Positions 27,878 through 36,095 of a stretch of DNA of 64,000 bases are shown one piece after another. The notes beneath the pieces are model-generated. The model searched no databases. It had not been told where the DNA came from and saw only the letters and a program-made list of their open reading frames with translations. This DNA is from Pseudoflavonifractor sp. MSJ-30 (GTDB lineage Bacteria; Bacillota; Clostridia; Oscillospirales; Oscillospiraceae): contig NZ_JAHLPU010000034.1 of assembly GCF_018918045.1 (NCBI RefSeq), positions 1 to 64,000 on the forward strand, read 5' to 3'. Positions within the stretch are counted from its first letter, which is position 1, and each line of letters starts with the position of its first letter. A program made the translations under genes and the position numbers.

Positions 27878-28867
27878 TCATTCTGTTTTCTGCTTTCCGG
27901 CCCCGCGGGAGCGTCTTCTTCTCCGGCGGCGGGGGCGCTCCTCGGGGTCAGCCTTTTCTGCCCGGCGGGCGTAGGCCTCGGCGGCCTCGGAGGTAGCCTC
28001 ATAGGTCAAGCGGCTGACCCGCACCATGCCGTCCGGCTGCTCGCTGAGCCGGATACGGATCAGGAACTTCCCGTGCTCCGGGCAGGTTGCCAGATCCATG
28101 TACCGGTGGCCCGGCTGTGCGAACCAACGGGAGCCCAGCATCTGCCGCCCGCACTCCGGGCAGAGATTTTCCGGCCCGGACATGGCGGCCAGAGCCGCGG
28201 TCTTATCCGGCAGATCCCGGAAGACCTCCCGCTGGATGCAGCCGGGCAGCTCTGCCCCATGGAAGCCGTTTTCATGGTTCCGCAGGGCTGTGTCATATTC
28301 CATTTTTCCACGCTCCAGGTCCAGCCTTGCGCAGATCAGCGCCGTATGATAGGCATCTCCCAGGGCGTCATGGGCCGGGCGGCTGGCTTCAATACCGCAG
28401 ATCTCCATGGCGGTCTTCAGGGCCTTTTGGGAGGTGGAGCCGTCGGTCTGGGCATTGAAAATCATCTGGGCGTTATACCAGCGGCCTGTCCAGCTTTCAT
28501 CCAGCCCGTACAGCCGCAGGTTCTCCCGGAGAATGCCGATATCGTCAAACCCCCAGGTCAGGAAAGTGATATCCTCGCCGCACCAGCCGCGGAACCGCTC
28601 CACGGCCTCCGGAAAGGGCACCCCCTCCTCCCGCAGCCGGGTCTCCTTGATGCCCGTCAGCTTGCTGACCCGGCGGTTCAGGTGCCGGTAGACCTTGGGC
28701 CGCACCATGATCTGGAACTCATCCGCAACCTGTCCCGCTTCCGTGACCCGGACGGCGCCGATCTGGATGATCTCCCCCCGGATGGCAACGGGAAGCTGCT
28801 TCTGGGAAGAAGGGGACCCGGGCCAGGGCTGATTCCATTCCATATCCAAAACGATATAATCCATCAT
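27878..28867 (-). CDS. DEDDh 3'-5' exonuclease with zinc-ribbon-like and Arg-rich tail
   Basis: A protein of about 330 residues. The N-terminus VLDMEWNQP carries the D-x-E pair of DEDD exonucleases (D8, E10), TWGFDD supplies the second acidic site and HDALGDAYHTALI gives the H-x4-D of the DEDDh type. After the nuclease domain comes a CPECG...CPEHG cluster that may bind zinc, then a C-terminus with a run of eight arginines, which suggests nucleic-acid binding. It resembles KapD/ERI-like RNA exonucleases. Two adjacent ATGs (28867 and 28864) follow AAGAGG; the second has the better spacing. It is divergent from glgA. Confidence 0.8.
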   Translation of the reverse strand: MMDYIVLDMEWNQPWPGSPSSQKQLPVAIRGEIIQIGAVRVTEAGQVADEFQIMVRPKVYRHLNRRVSKLTGIKETRLREEGVPFPEAVERFRGWCGEDITFLTWGFDDIGILRENLRLYGLDESWTGRWYNAQMIFNAQTDGSTSQKALKTAMEICGIEASRPAHDALGDAYHTALICARLDLERGKMEYDTALRNHENGFHGAELPGCIQREVFRDLPDKTAALAAMSGPENLCPECGRQMLGSRWFAQPGHRYMDLATCPEHGKFLIRIRLSEQPDGMVRVSRLTYEATSEAAEAYARRAEKADPEERPRRRRRRRSRGAGKQKTE

Positions 28868-28959
28868 GAAAACCTCTTGATTCCGTCTTTTTTGTATCAT
28901 ACCACACATATGCCGCTTCTGTAAATATGTTCTTCCGAAAACTTCTGAAATTATTCCGA

Positions 28960-28988
28960 TTGCATTTCCCCGAAAGATGTATTATACT
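28960..28988 (+). promoter_or_regulatory. SigA promoter of glgA
   Basis: TTGCAT (28960-28965) and TATACT (28983-28988) with a 17-bp spacer, 90 bp before the glgA start. Confidence 0.8.
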
Positions 28989-29078
28989 TAGGGTAGGGTT
29001 TGTAAGATTTCCCATGTATTCCCGGATTCGACCCATTTTGATTTGTTGATTCTGTGTAAATTCAGGAGGTAAAAACCC

Positions 29079-30947
29079 ATGCCGAATACCAAGGAAGCTG
29101 CCGTAACCGAACCGGCAGAAAAGCCCGCCAAAAAGCGCGGAGCAAATAAAGCGGCCGCCGACGCCCCCAGGAAGCGCGCGTCCTCCAAGGCCGCTTCCCG
29201 AACCAAAGAAACCGCCCCGGAGGTGAAGACTGCCGAAGCGCCCAAACGTCAGCGCGCCAGAAAGGCACCCGCGCCAAAGGCTGAAGATATTACAAAGCCG
29301 GAGACAGCCCCCCAGTTGCCCAGAGAATCGGCCCAGGAAGCACCGGCGGAGGACATCTCCGCGCCGGAAGTCCCCGTTTTGGAAATGCCCATCGAAACTG
29401 CCCCGGAAACGGCTGAAACCGTTCCGGAACCCATTCAAGAGGAGGCCAAGTCTATGCCTGAATCCTATTTCATACCCCAGCCCGGCCCCAGAAGAAGCGT
29501 CGTCTTCATCGGCTCGGAATGCTATCCCTTTGTAAAAACCGGCGGTCTGGCAGACGTGATGTATGCCCTGCCCAAGGCTCTGTCCCGGATGAACTGCGAC
29601 GTGAAAGTCATTCTTCCCCGCTATGCCTGCATTCCCTGGGAGTACCAGTGCAAAATGGTCTACCGGGGCGAATTCCAGATGCCCCTGTGCAGCGATGGCC
29701 GCAGCTTTTATGTAGGCATCATGGAATACGTCTGGGACGGCGTTGTCTATGATTTCATTGACAACCAGGAATTTTTCTCCGACGGCAACCCCTACACCAG
29801 CATCATCGGGGATATCCCCAAGTTCTGCTTCTTCTCCAAGGCCGCTCTGGCGGCCCTGAACTACATGGACTGGATTCCGGATGTGATTCACTGCCACGAC
29901 TGGCAGGCGGCGCTGGTGCCCGTATATCTGCGGACCCTGTTCCAGACCACGCCCCTGAGCCGGGCCAAAACCATGCTGACTATCCACAATCTGCGCTTCC
30001 AGGGTGTTTATAACATCCCCACCATTCGCTACTGGTCCGGGCTTCCGAACTTCGTATTCAACAAGGACGCCCTGTCCCAGAACTGGCTGGACGCCAATAT
30101 GCTCAAGGGCGGCCTGACCTACTGCAATATGATCACCACCGTCAGCAATACTTACGCCGGAGAGATTCAGACCCCGGAGTACGGCGAAACATTGGACGCC
30201 CACCTGCGCTACCACTCCGGCAAGCTGCGGGGCATCGTCAACGGCATTGACTACGACATCTGGAACCCCTGGACGGATCCCATGCTGCACACCAATTACG
30301 ACATCACCAACGTCCTGCCCCGGAAGAAGGAGAATAAGCGGGCATTGCAGGAGGAGCTTGGGCTATGGCAGGACGACCACAAGTTTGTCATTGGCCTGAT
30401 CTCCCGGCTGACCAACCAGAAGGGTCTGGATCTGGTAAACGCCATTCTGCCCCAGATCATGGACGAGCACACCCAGGTTGTTGTCCTCGGCACCGGCGAC
30501 AAGGGCTATGAGGATGCTTTCCGGTACTATGAAAACGCCTACAGGGGTAACCTCTGTGCCAACATCATGTATGACGAAGGCCGGGCCCACCGGATCTACG
30601 CCGGCGCGGATGCCCTGCTTGTGCCCTCCAAGTTCGAGCCCTGCGGCCTGACCCAGCTCATCGGTATGCACTACGGCACCATTCCCATCGTCCGGGAAAC
30701 CGGCGGCTTGAAGGACACCGTGCAGCCCCACAACGAATTCACCCACGACGGCAACGGCTTCACCTTCGACCGATACGATCCGGGCCTTCTGCTGGACGCC
30801 ATCAACCGGGCCAAGACCTTCTATTTCACCAACCGCTACTGCTGGGACGAAATGGTCCAGCGGGATATGGACAAGAACGTTTCCTGGGAGAACTCCGCCT
30901 GGCAGTATCGCAACCTGTACCTGGAGCTGACGGCAGACCGGGGGTAA
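29079..30947 (+). CDS. glgA: Glycogen synthase with a long N-terminal tail
   Basis: A 622-residue GT5 glycogen synthase that transfers glucose from ADP-glucose to glycogen. The catalytic part starts near residue 139 and has the donor-binding KTGGLADV (153-160), HCHDWQ, and EPCGLTQ in the C-domain. Before it lies an extra tail: residues 1 to about 70 are rich in Ala, Lys and Arg, and about 71-135 are rich in Glu and Pro. The whole tail reads in frame from an ATG with AGGAGG, so it is most likely translated. No other glg genes lie next to it. The tail is not part of the usual enzyme of about 480 residues. Confidence 0.93.
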   Translation: MPNTKEAAVTEPAEKPAKKRGANKAAADAPRKRASSKAASRTKETAPEVKTAEAPKRQRARKAPAPKAEDITKPETAPQLPRESAQEAPAEDISAPEVPVLEMPIETAPETAETVPEPIQEEAKSMPESYFIPQPGPRRSVVFIGSECYPFVKTGGLADVMYALPKALSRMNCDVKVILPRYACIPWEYQCKMVYRGEFQMPLCSDGRSFYVGIMEYVWDGVVYDFIDNQEFFSDGNPYTSIIGDIPKFCFFSKAALAALNYMDWIPDVIHCHDWQAALVPVYLRTLFQTTPLSRAKTMLTIHNLRFQGVYNIPTIRYWSGLPNFVFNKDALSQNWLDANMLKGGLTYCNMITTVSNTYAGEIQTPEYGETLDAHLRYHSGKLRGIVNGIDYDIWNPWTDPMLHTNYDITNVLPRKKENKRALQEELGLWQDDHKFVIGLISRLTNQKGLDLVNAILPQIMDEHTQVVVLGTGDKGYEDAFRYYENAYRGNLCANIMYDEGRAHRIYAGADALLVPSKFEPCGLTQLIGMHYGTIPIVRETGGLKDTVQPHNEFTHDGNGFTFDRYDPGLLLDAINRAKTFYFTNRYCWDEMVQRDMDKNVSWENSAWQYRNLYLELTADRG

Positions 30948-30983
30948 CTGCCGGGGTTCCGCTTCAAAGGCAATAACCATTTC

Positions 30984-31025
30984 GGGGGTGCCGCAACTTG
31001 TAAGTTAGCAGCACCCCCGCAGTTT
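30984..31025 (+). terminator. Terminator after glgA
   Basis: An 8-bp GC-rich stem (GGGGGTGC with GCACCCCC) with an inner AACTT/AAGTT stem, followed by GCAGTTTT. Confidence 0.65.
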
Positions 31026-31037
31026 TGCAGCCGCCTT

Positions 31038-31472
31038 TTACAGCGTCGCAAAAAAATAGATTACCCCATAGACCACCGAGGCGCTGAGTCCATAGACGAT
31101 GACCGGCCCCGCTATGGTGAACATTTTAGCCCCTACGCCCAGAACAAAACCCTCAGTCTGAAACTCCACGGCCGGGGCAGCGATGGCGTTGGCAAAGCCT
31201 GTGATGGGAACCAGTGTCCCGGCTCCCGCAATTTTGGCGATATCGTCATACAGGCTCAATCCCGTCAGCAGGGCGGAAAGGGCAACCAGCGTCATGGAGG
31301 CGGCTGTCCCCGCGTCCTGCTTGCCGGCTCCCATGGTGCCGTAAAGCGTCATCAGGCATTGCCCCAGCAGGCAGATCAGCCCGCCGATGACAAAGGCAAA
31401 CAGGCAGTCCTTCCCGATATGGGATCTGGGGCTGATTTCTTTTACGAGCTTGGCATACTGTTTTTGGGTCAT
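31038..31472 (-). CDS. spoVAC: Stage V sporulation protein AC
   Basis: A 144-residue protein with four hydrophobic segments. The N-terminal YAKLVKEISP and the segments GGLICLLGQ, DDIAKIAGAGT, VPITGFANA and EGFVLGVG match SpoVAC. In spore formers the SpoVA proteins form the channel that moves dipicolinic acid into the spore. The ATG at 31472 follows GGAGG. Normally spoVAD and spoVAE lie next to it; here it stands alone, between glgA and an unrelated gene. Confidence 0.9.
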   Translation of the reverse strand: MTQKQYAKLVKEISPRSHIGKDCLFAFVIGGLICLLGQCLMTLYGTMGAGKQDAGTAASMTLVALSALLTGLSLYDDIAKIAGAGTLVPITGFANAIAAPAVEFQTEGFVLGVGAKMFTIAGPVIVYGLSASVVYGVIYFFATL

Positions 31473-31521
31473 ACAAATCCCTCCTGACGGCAGTATGCCC
31501 GGATTCCCGAAGAATAGCACA

Positions 31522-31555
31522 AACCGGGATGACGCCTGAGGGCACCATCCCGGTT
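31522..31555. terminator. Hairpin in the spoVAC upstream region
   Basis: A 10-bp stem (AACCGGGATG with CATCCCGGTT), 50 bp before the spoVAC start, followed on the plus strand by TTCT. It may end the minus-strand transcript of the upstream orphan gene or fold in the spoVAC leader. The rest of the 31473-31739 gap shows no gene. Confidence 0.5.
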
Positions 31556-31739
31556 TTCTGCAATTACCCCACATCAACAGGTCTTCCTGATAAGGCAATT
31601 ATACGTTGTCATCCTTACAAGGGGCGTGGACAAAAAGAATCTCATCCTCTGTCTCAATTATTTCCTCTTCATGGATTGGGAGAATTTCCCATTTCATTCT
31701 TGGCTTTGAAAGAAGGCCCGTGCGCTGCGGGTCTAGAAA

Positions 31740-32774
31740 TTATTTCTTTGTCATTCTTTCCACCCCGGGATATAGCCCATTGTACAGTAGATCTCTCATT
31801 TTTCGCAGATCACTGACATCAACCAAATCCGGGTCCATCTGCAGTTTCAAGTTAACGCTTCCATTGGAATGCTTCTTTACCAAAATTTCAGGTGTATTTT
31901 CAGCATCGTTGAATAGCATCGGCAAATGTGTTTGCGCCAATGGTGAAATGACGTTAAACCATTCCGCTCCACAAATATAGTAGTACGGATACCACTCTAT
32001 TGGAAAGTAGCCATTGGGTATCGGTCCTAATTGCAAACGTGATTCGTTGCCGAAATACTTCATATGCCCGCTACATTTAGAGGGATAATCTATTGGCGTT
32101 ACAGCCACGCGCCCGTTCATATTTGCTATTTGGCAGGATATTTCGTTCAGAAATATCGCAAACTGCTCCGCCACGCTTGAAACCTGCTTATTCAGGCAGA
32201 ATATGGGAATAGATAACCCTATTTCCCCATTGAATAAGTGGGCATTTGAAAAATATGGTGTTCTTGTAACATATCCCTCAGCCTCCAGACGTTGAATTGT
32301 TGTCTGAGCAATCCGATTGGGCTCGTAAAAAAAGGATAAAATGGCATCTATCCATTCAATTTGTTTGTTGTTGATTTGGGCTACCCGTTCTCTGTAAAAT
32401 TCAAAATAATCCTCAAATATTTCTGTATCTCTCTTGCCACATGTTGTTGGATACCAAAGTTCTTTCTTATATGCACGGAATGTTTTCTTATTATAAATTC
32501 TCTCGCATTGAACCGCCGCTTCAACACCAGCAAAGCAAGTGTCTTCCTGCTTTATTCTGTCCAGTAACGTTTCTACCTTGACATTTTTTTCTTTCCAATA
32601 CCAGTCGACAACAAATTGTTCCGAAAAGAAAGACTCACACCAAATCACAAATGACCTAAGTAAAAAATCCGACTGATTCTTTTCCAGTTCGAAAAATTCC
32701 GCTTCCAGATGTAGGTAACGTGCATCTATCATGCCATTTTGGGGGCACGTTGTCACAGATTGAAACACTTCCAT
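31740..32774 (-). CDS. AT-rich orphan gene, unknown function
   Basis: A 344-residue protein I do not recognise. It is rich in aromatic residues and cysteines (for example EWYPYYYICGAEWF), has no membrane segment or signal peptide, and has no motif I can assign. The middle part RIAQTTIQRLEAEGYVTRTPYFSN looks like a winged-helix recognition segment, but this is weak. Base composition is clearly more AT-rich than the neighbours on both sides, so it was probably acquired. The ATG at 32774 has GGAGG upstream, and a consensus promoter lies about 170 bp further up. It is a single-gene insertion between spoVAC and rluA. Confidence 0.6.
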   Translation of the reverse strand: MEVFQSVTTCPQNGMIDARYLHLEAEFFELEKNQSDFLLRSFVIWCESFFSEQFVVDWYWKEKNVKVETLLDRIKQEDTCFAGVEAAVQCERIYNKKTFRAYKKELWYPTTCGKRDTEIFEDYFEFYRERVAQINNKQIEWIDAILSFFYEPNRIAQTTIQRLEAEGYVTRTPYFSNAHLFNGEIGLSIPIFCLNKQVSSVAEQFAIFLNEISCQIANMNGRVAVTPIDYPSKCSGHMKYFGNESRLQLGPIPNGYFPIEWYPYYYICGAEWFNVISPLAQTHLPMLFNDAENTPEILVKKHSNGSVNLKLQMDPDLVDVSDLRKMRDLLYNGLYPGVERMTKK

Positions 32775-32944
32775 TGGTACATCCTCCCTTTTTACAACAG
32801 CATACATGATATTTTCAACATGGCAACCAGGCATGCATCTTTTCCCTTCCAGAAAAACTGATGTATGCCTTTAATCCCCTTCATCAATTCGTTCCAGTCA
32901 TGAAACCGGGCGCCGCACCGTATGGTAAAATCTTTACCAATGCA

Positions 32945-32973
32945 ATTATACACCAACGCCGCGTGATCCGCAA
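32945..32973 (-). promoter_or_regulatory. SigA promoter of the orphan gene
   Basis: On the minus strand TTGCGG (32968-32973) and TATAAT (32945-32950) are 17 bp apart. The leader to the ATG at 32774 would be about 160 nt long. It contains a short open frame of unclear meaning. The gap 32775-33080 holds this promoter and that of rluA, and nothing else I can name. Confidence 0.7.
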
Positions 32974-33031
32974 CACCTGTTCCCATCATACGGTTTTAAA
33001 CGCATGCCCATTCCCGTGCAAAAACTCTTTC

Positions 33032-33060
33032 TTGAAAACCTGGAACAGCTTTGCTACAAT
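33032..33060 (+). promoter_or_regulatory. SigA promoter of rluA and following genes
   Basis: TTGAAA (33032-33037) and TACAAT (33055-33060) with a 17-bp spacer, 20 bp before the pseudouridine synthase start. Confidence 0.75.
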
Positions 33061-33080
33061 AAGGGAAACGAGGTGAAGTC

Positions 33081-33716
33081 ATGGAGATTCTATACAGCGA
33101 CGCGGATATTCTGGTCTGCGTCAAGCCCGCCCGGGTGCTGTCTACGGACGAGCCGGGGGGGCTGCCGGAGCTTGTTCGGCAGGCGTTGGGAGACGAAAAA
33201 GCGGATGTGCGGACGGTCCACCGGCTGGACCGGGTGGTCAGCGGTCTGATGGTGCTGGCCCGGAACGCTGCCAGCGCTTCGGAGCTTTCCCGGCAGATCC
33301 GGGAAGGGTCCTTTGGGAAAGAGTATCTGGCCGTCGTCCATGGCGCACCGCGGGAGCACTCCGGCACCTTCCGGGACCTCCTTGGCCGGGACAAGGCCCG
33401 GCGCATGACCTTTGTAGCGGAAAAGGAAGCCAGGGGAATCCAGGAAGCGGTCCTAGACTATGCAGTCCTGAAAACGGCGGAGCAGATGAGCAAGGTCCGC
33501 ATCCGTCTGCATACGGGCCGCACACACCAGATTCGGGTGCAGTTTGCCAGCCGCGGAATGCCGCTGGTGGGAGAGCGGAAGTATTCCGAAAGGAACGATC
33601 CCTGCGAGATCGCCCTCTGGTCCTGCCGTCTGACCTTTGCCCACCCCGCAACCGGCAAAAAAATGGAATTTTCCAAGGAGCCGCCCCAGGCGTTTCCCTG
33701 GAATGTATTTGCATAA
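33081..33716 (+). CDS. RluA-family RNA pseudouridine synthase
   Basis: A 211-residue enzyme of the RluA family that isomerises uridine in rRNA or tRNA. The catalytic aspartate lies in HRLDR (residues 47-51), followed by VVSGLMVLA, and the KEYLAVVHG, TGRTHQIRVQ and GMPLVGERKY blocks are present. There is no N-terminal S4 domain, so it is a short form. It is followed by a Cys-rich gene 12 bp later and then an aldo/keto reductase, forming a probable three-gene operon. Confidence 0.9.
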   Translation: MEILYSDADILVCVKPARVLSTDEPGGLPELVRQALGDEKADVRTVHRLDRVVSGLMVLARNAASASELSRQIREGSFGKEYLAVVHGAPREHSGTFRDLLGRDKARRMTFVAEKEARGIQEAVLDYAVLKTAEQMSKVRIRLHTGRTHQIRVQFASRGMPLVGERKYSERNDPCEIALWSCRLTFAHPATGKKMEFSKEPPQAFPWNVFA

Positions 33717-33728
33717 GGAGGCAGAGCA

Positions 33729-33989
33729 ATGCCCAATTACGATTTTTTCCAGCACAAAAAATGTGAATATTTTCCCTGCCACAAGGGGGCTGACCCTGAA
33801 ACCTTCAGTTGCATTTTCTGCTATTGTCCTCTGTACGCCCTGGGAGAAAACTGTGGCGGCAGCTTTACTTATACCAAAGATGGCATCAAGGACTGCTCCC
33901 GCTGCCTGCGTCCCCACAGGCGGGAAAATTACAACGCCATCTGCGAAAAAATGTCCGGAATTCTGGAATTGGCAAGGAAGAAGGAGTAA
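33729..33989 (+). CDS. Small cysteine-rich domain protein
   Basis: An 86-residue protein with nine cysteines, starting MPNYDFFQHKKCEYFPCHKG and continuing with CIFCYCPLY and CSRCLRPH. The spacing fits the cysteine-rich small domain family, which is common in anaerobes and often lies beside cobalamin or RNA-modification genes. It probably binds metal or an Fe-S cluster. Its biochemical role is unknown. AAGGAGG lies 9 bp before the ATG. Confidence 0.8.
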   Translation: MPNYDFFQHKKCEYFPCHKGADPETFSCIFCYCPLYALGENCGGSFTYTKDGIKDCSRCLRPHRRENYNAICEKMSGILELARKKE

Positions 33990-33993
33990 CCCT

Positions 33994-35106
33994 ATGGAAA
34001 AAATGCAAAAAAAGTTAGGCTTCGGCTTCATGCGTCTGCCCATGAAGGATGGGCAGGCGGACATTCCTCAGACCTGCGATATGGTAGACCTGTTTCTGCG
34101 CCGGGGCTTCAACTATTTCGATACGGCCCGGGGCTATCTGGACGGCAAGGCGGAGACGCTGATCCGCACCTGCCTGACCAGCCGTCACCCCAGAGAAAGC
34201 TACCTTCTGACGGATAAGCTCTCCGGGAATTACTTCAAAACCGAGGCGGATATCCGCCCGCTGTTTGAAAGCCAGCTGACGGACTGCGGCGTGGAGTACT
34301 TCGATTTCTACCTGATGCACTCTCAGTGCCGGGAGAATTACGACCATTATCAGCAGTGCCATGCCTATGAGACTGCCTTTGCCCTGAAAGCCGAAGGAAA
34401 GATCCGCCATGTGGGCATTTCCTTCCACGACACGGCAGACTTTCTGGACCAGATTCTGACGGAGCACCCGGAGATTGAAATCGTCCAGCTCCAATTCAAC
34501 TACCTGGACTATGAAGATCCGGCCATTCAAAGCAGGCTTTGCTACGAGGTCTGCCGGAAGCACGGAAAGCCTGTACTGGTCATGGAGCCGGTCAAGGGTG
34601 GACGGCTGACCCAGCTGCCGGAGAAGGCCCGGAAAATTCTGGACGAACTTCATGGCGGCAGCAACGCCAGCTACGCCATCCGCTTCGCCGCGGGCTTTGA
34701 GGGCATCAAAATGGTGCTCTCCGGTATGAGTTCCATTGAACAGCTCAGGGACAACACGGATTACATGACGGATTTCAAACCTCTGGACGACCGGGAGCGG
34801 AAGGCGCTTTCCGAGGTCTGCCGGGTGTTCCGGGGCATGCATCTGATTCCCTGTACCGCCTGCCGCTACTGCGAGGCCGGATGCCCCAGGAAGATCCATA
34901 TTCCGGATCTCTTCGCCGTCCTGAATGCCCGCCAGATTTACAGCGACTGGAACGGCGAATTCTATTACGACGTCCACACCCGGAACGGCGGAAAAGCCTC
35001 GGATTGCATAAAATGCGGCCAATGTGAGAATATCTGCCCCCAGCATTTACACATCCGGGAACTGTTGGAGCAGGTAGCGGAAATCTATGACAAAAAGGCG
35101 GAATAG
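33994..35106 (+). CDS. Aldo/keto reductase with C-terminal 2[4Fe-4S] ferredoxin domain
   Basis: A 370-residue protein. The aldo/keto reductase barrel starts with LGFGFMRLPM and has FDTARGY and a KPVLVMEPVKGG segment. The C-terminus carries two cluster motifs, CTACRYCEAGCP and CIKCGQCENICP, so it holds two [4Fe-4S] clusters. Members of this group are common in strict anaerobes; substrates are unknown. The ATG at 33994 follows AAGGAG, only 4 bp after the Cys-rich gene; a longer frame runs back through two upstream genes and is not used. Confidence 0.9.
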   Translation: MEKMQKKLGFGFMRLPMKDGQADIPQTCDMVDLFLRRGFNYFDTARGYLDGKAETLIRTCLTSRHPRESYLLTDKLSGNYFKTEADIRPLFESQLTDCGVEYFDFYLMHSQCRENYDHYQQCHAYETAFALKAEGKIRHVGISFHDTADFLDQILTEHPEIEIVQLQFNYLDYEDPAIQSRLCYEVCRKHGKPVLVMEPVKGGRLTQLPEKARKILDELHGGSNASYAIRFAAGFEGIKMVLSGMSSIEQLRDNTDYMTDFKPLDDRERKALSEVCRVFRGMHLIPCTACRYCEAGCPRKIHIPDLFAVLNARQIYSDWNGEFYYDVHTRNGGKASDCIKCGQCENICPQHLHIRELLEQVAEIYDKKAE

Positions 35107-35117
35107 CCTCGCCAAAC

Positions 35118-35146
35118 TTGACAGAATTGCCTATGGGCGGTATACT
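35118..35146 (+). promoter_or_regulatory. SigA promoter of the second exonuclease
   Basis: TTGACA (35118-35123) and TATACT (35141-35146) are exactly 17 bp apart, starting 12 bp after the reductase stop and ending 33 bp before the exonuclease start. Confidence 0.8.
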
Positions 35147-35178
35147 GTCCGCAAAAGAGAGATTGGAGAACCTTTTGT

Positions 35179-35853
35179 ATGCTTGCTTCCGCTCAGGGAA
35201 AGAATCTGAACCGCTACATCCCGGACTATGTGCTGTTCGATCTGGAAACCACCGGAATTTCCTGCAATTGCGACGATGTGATCGAAATCTCCGCCGTAAA
35301 GGTCCGGGGCGGGAAAATTGTGGATAGTTTCTCGTCACTGGTCAACCCCGGCAGACCCATCCCCTGGGCAGCCAGTCAAGTGAACAATATCACGGACGAA
35401 CTGGTGTCCGACGCCCCGACCATGGAGGAGATTCTTCCGCGGTTCCTGGACTTCTTCGGCAACGATATTCTGGTGGGCCACAACATTGAGCGGTTCGACC
35501 TGAAATTCCTTGCCCGGGACTGCCGGACCCGGTTCGGCCTGGTACCGGGCAATGACTATGTGGATACCCTGCGCTATGCCCGCTGCCGCCTGGCAGGGCT
35601 CCAAACCTACCGGCTGACGGCGCTGGCGGAGCACTATGGCCTTTCCACATCCGGCGCCCATCGGGCCCTGAACGACTGCCGGATGAACCAGCAGGTCTTC
35701 GAGCGCCTGGCCCGGGAGCCGGAGACAAACGCCGCCCCGGAGAAGCTCTGCCCTCTCTGCGGCGCCCCCATGACCAAACGCCGTGGCCGCTTCGGCGCCT
35801 TCTACGGCTGCACCGGCTACCCATTGTGCCGGTATACGGAAAATATTCCATAA
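35179..35853 (+). CDS. DnaQ-like 3'-5' exonuclease with topoisomerase-type zinc ribbon
   Basis: A 224-residue protein. The nuclease domain has D-x-E in FDLETTG (D21, E23), HNIERFDLKF and HRALNDCRMNQQ (H-x4-D), as in PolC/DnaQ proofreading nucleases. After about residue 190 a zinc finger follows (CPLCG, then FYGCTGYPLC), of the kind found at the C-terminus of topoisomerase I. The combination suggests a DNA-binding exonuclease in repair. The start has GGAG upstream. Confidence 0.85.
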   Translation: MLASAQGKNLNRYIPDYVLFDLETTGISCNCDDVIEISAVKVRGGKIVDSFSSLVNPGRPIPWAASQVNNITDELVSDAPTMEEILPRFLDFFGNDILVGHNIERFDLKFLARDCRTRFGLVPGNDYVDTLRYARCRLAGLQTYRLTALAEHYGLSTSGAHRALNDCRMNQQVFERLAREPETNAAPEKLCPLCGAPMTKRRGRFGAFYGCTGYPLCRYTENIP

Positions 35854-35864
35854 TGGCAAAAAAA

Positions 35865-36088
35865 GGGACTGTCTCAAAATAGCAAAGTGCCCAAAGAGAA
35901 CAATGTCATTGCGAACCAGCGCGCACGCTGGTGTGGCAATCCCCCCGATTTTCAAACATCTACGTTAGAAAGTCCTAGATTTTACGTCTATCCGGGGGAT
36001 TGCCACACCAGTGACTCGGTCACTGGCTCGCAATGACATTTCATTTTTGGTTATTTTGACCCATTAAAGTGCATAGTGAAACAGCCCC
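35865..36088. mobile_element. MITE-like palindromic repeat element
   Basis: A 224-bp non-coding element. Its outer ends are imperfect inverted repeats (GGGACTGTCTCA on the left, TGAAACAGCCCC on the right). Inside are long inverted arms that start AATGTCATTGCGA and meet near CCCCCCGATTT/CCGGGGGATTG, so the whole unit can fold as a long stem with a hairpin at CAGTGACTCGGTCACTG. It contains no open frame. Such CATTGCGA-type palindromes occur as dispersed repeats in many bacteria. It sits between two convergent genes. No clear target duplication is visible. Confidence 0.75.
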
Positions 36089-36095
36089 TTCTCTG

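Noticed and set aside
32792-32989. 65-codon frame in the leader of the orphan gene
   Set aside because: It begins upstream of the predicted transcription start and its first part overlaps the promoter, so it is not likely to be translated.
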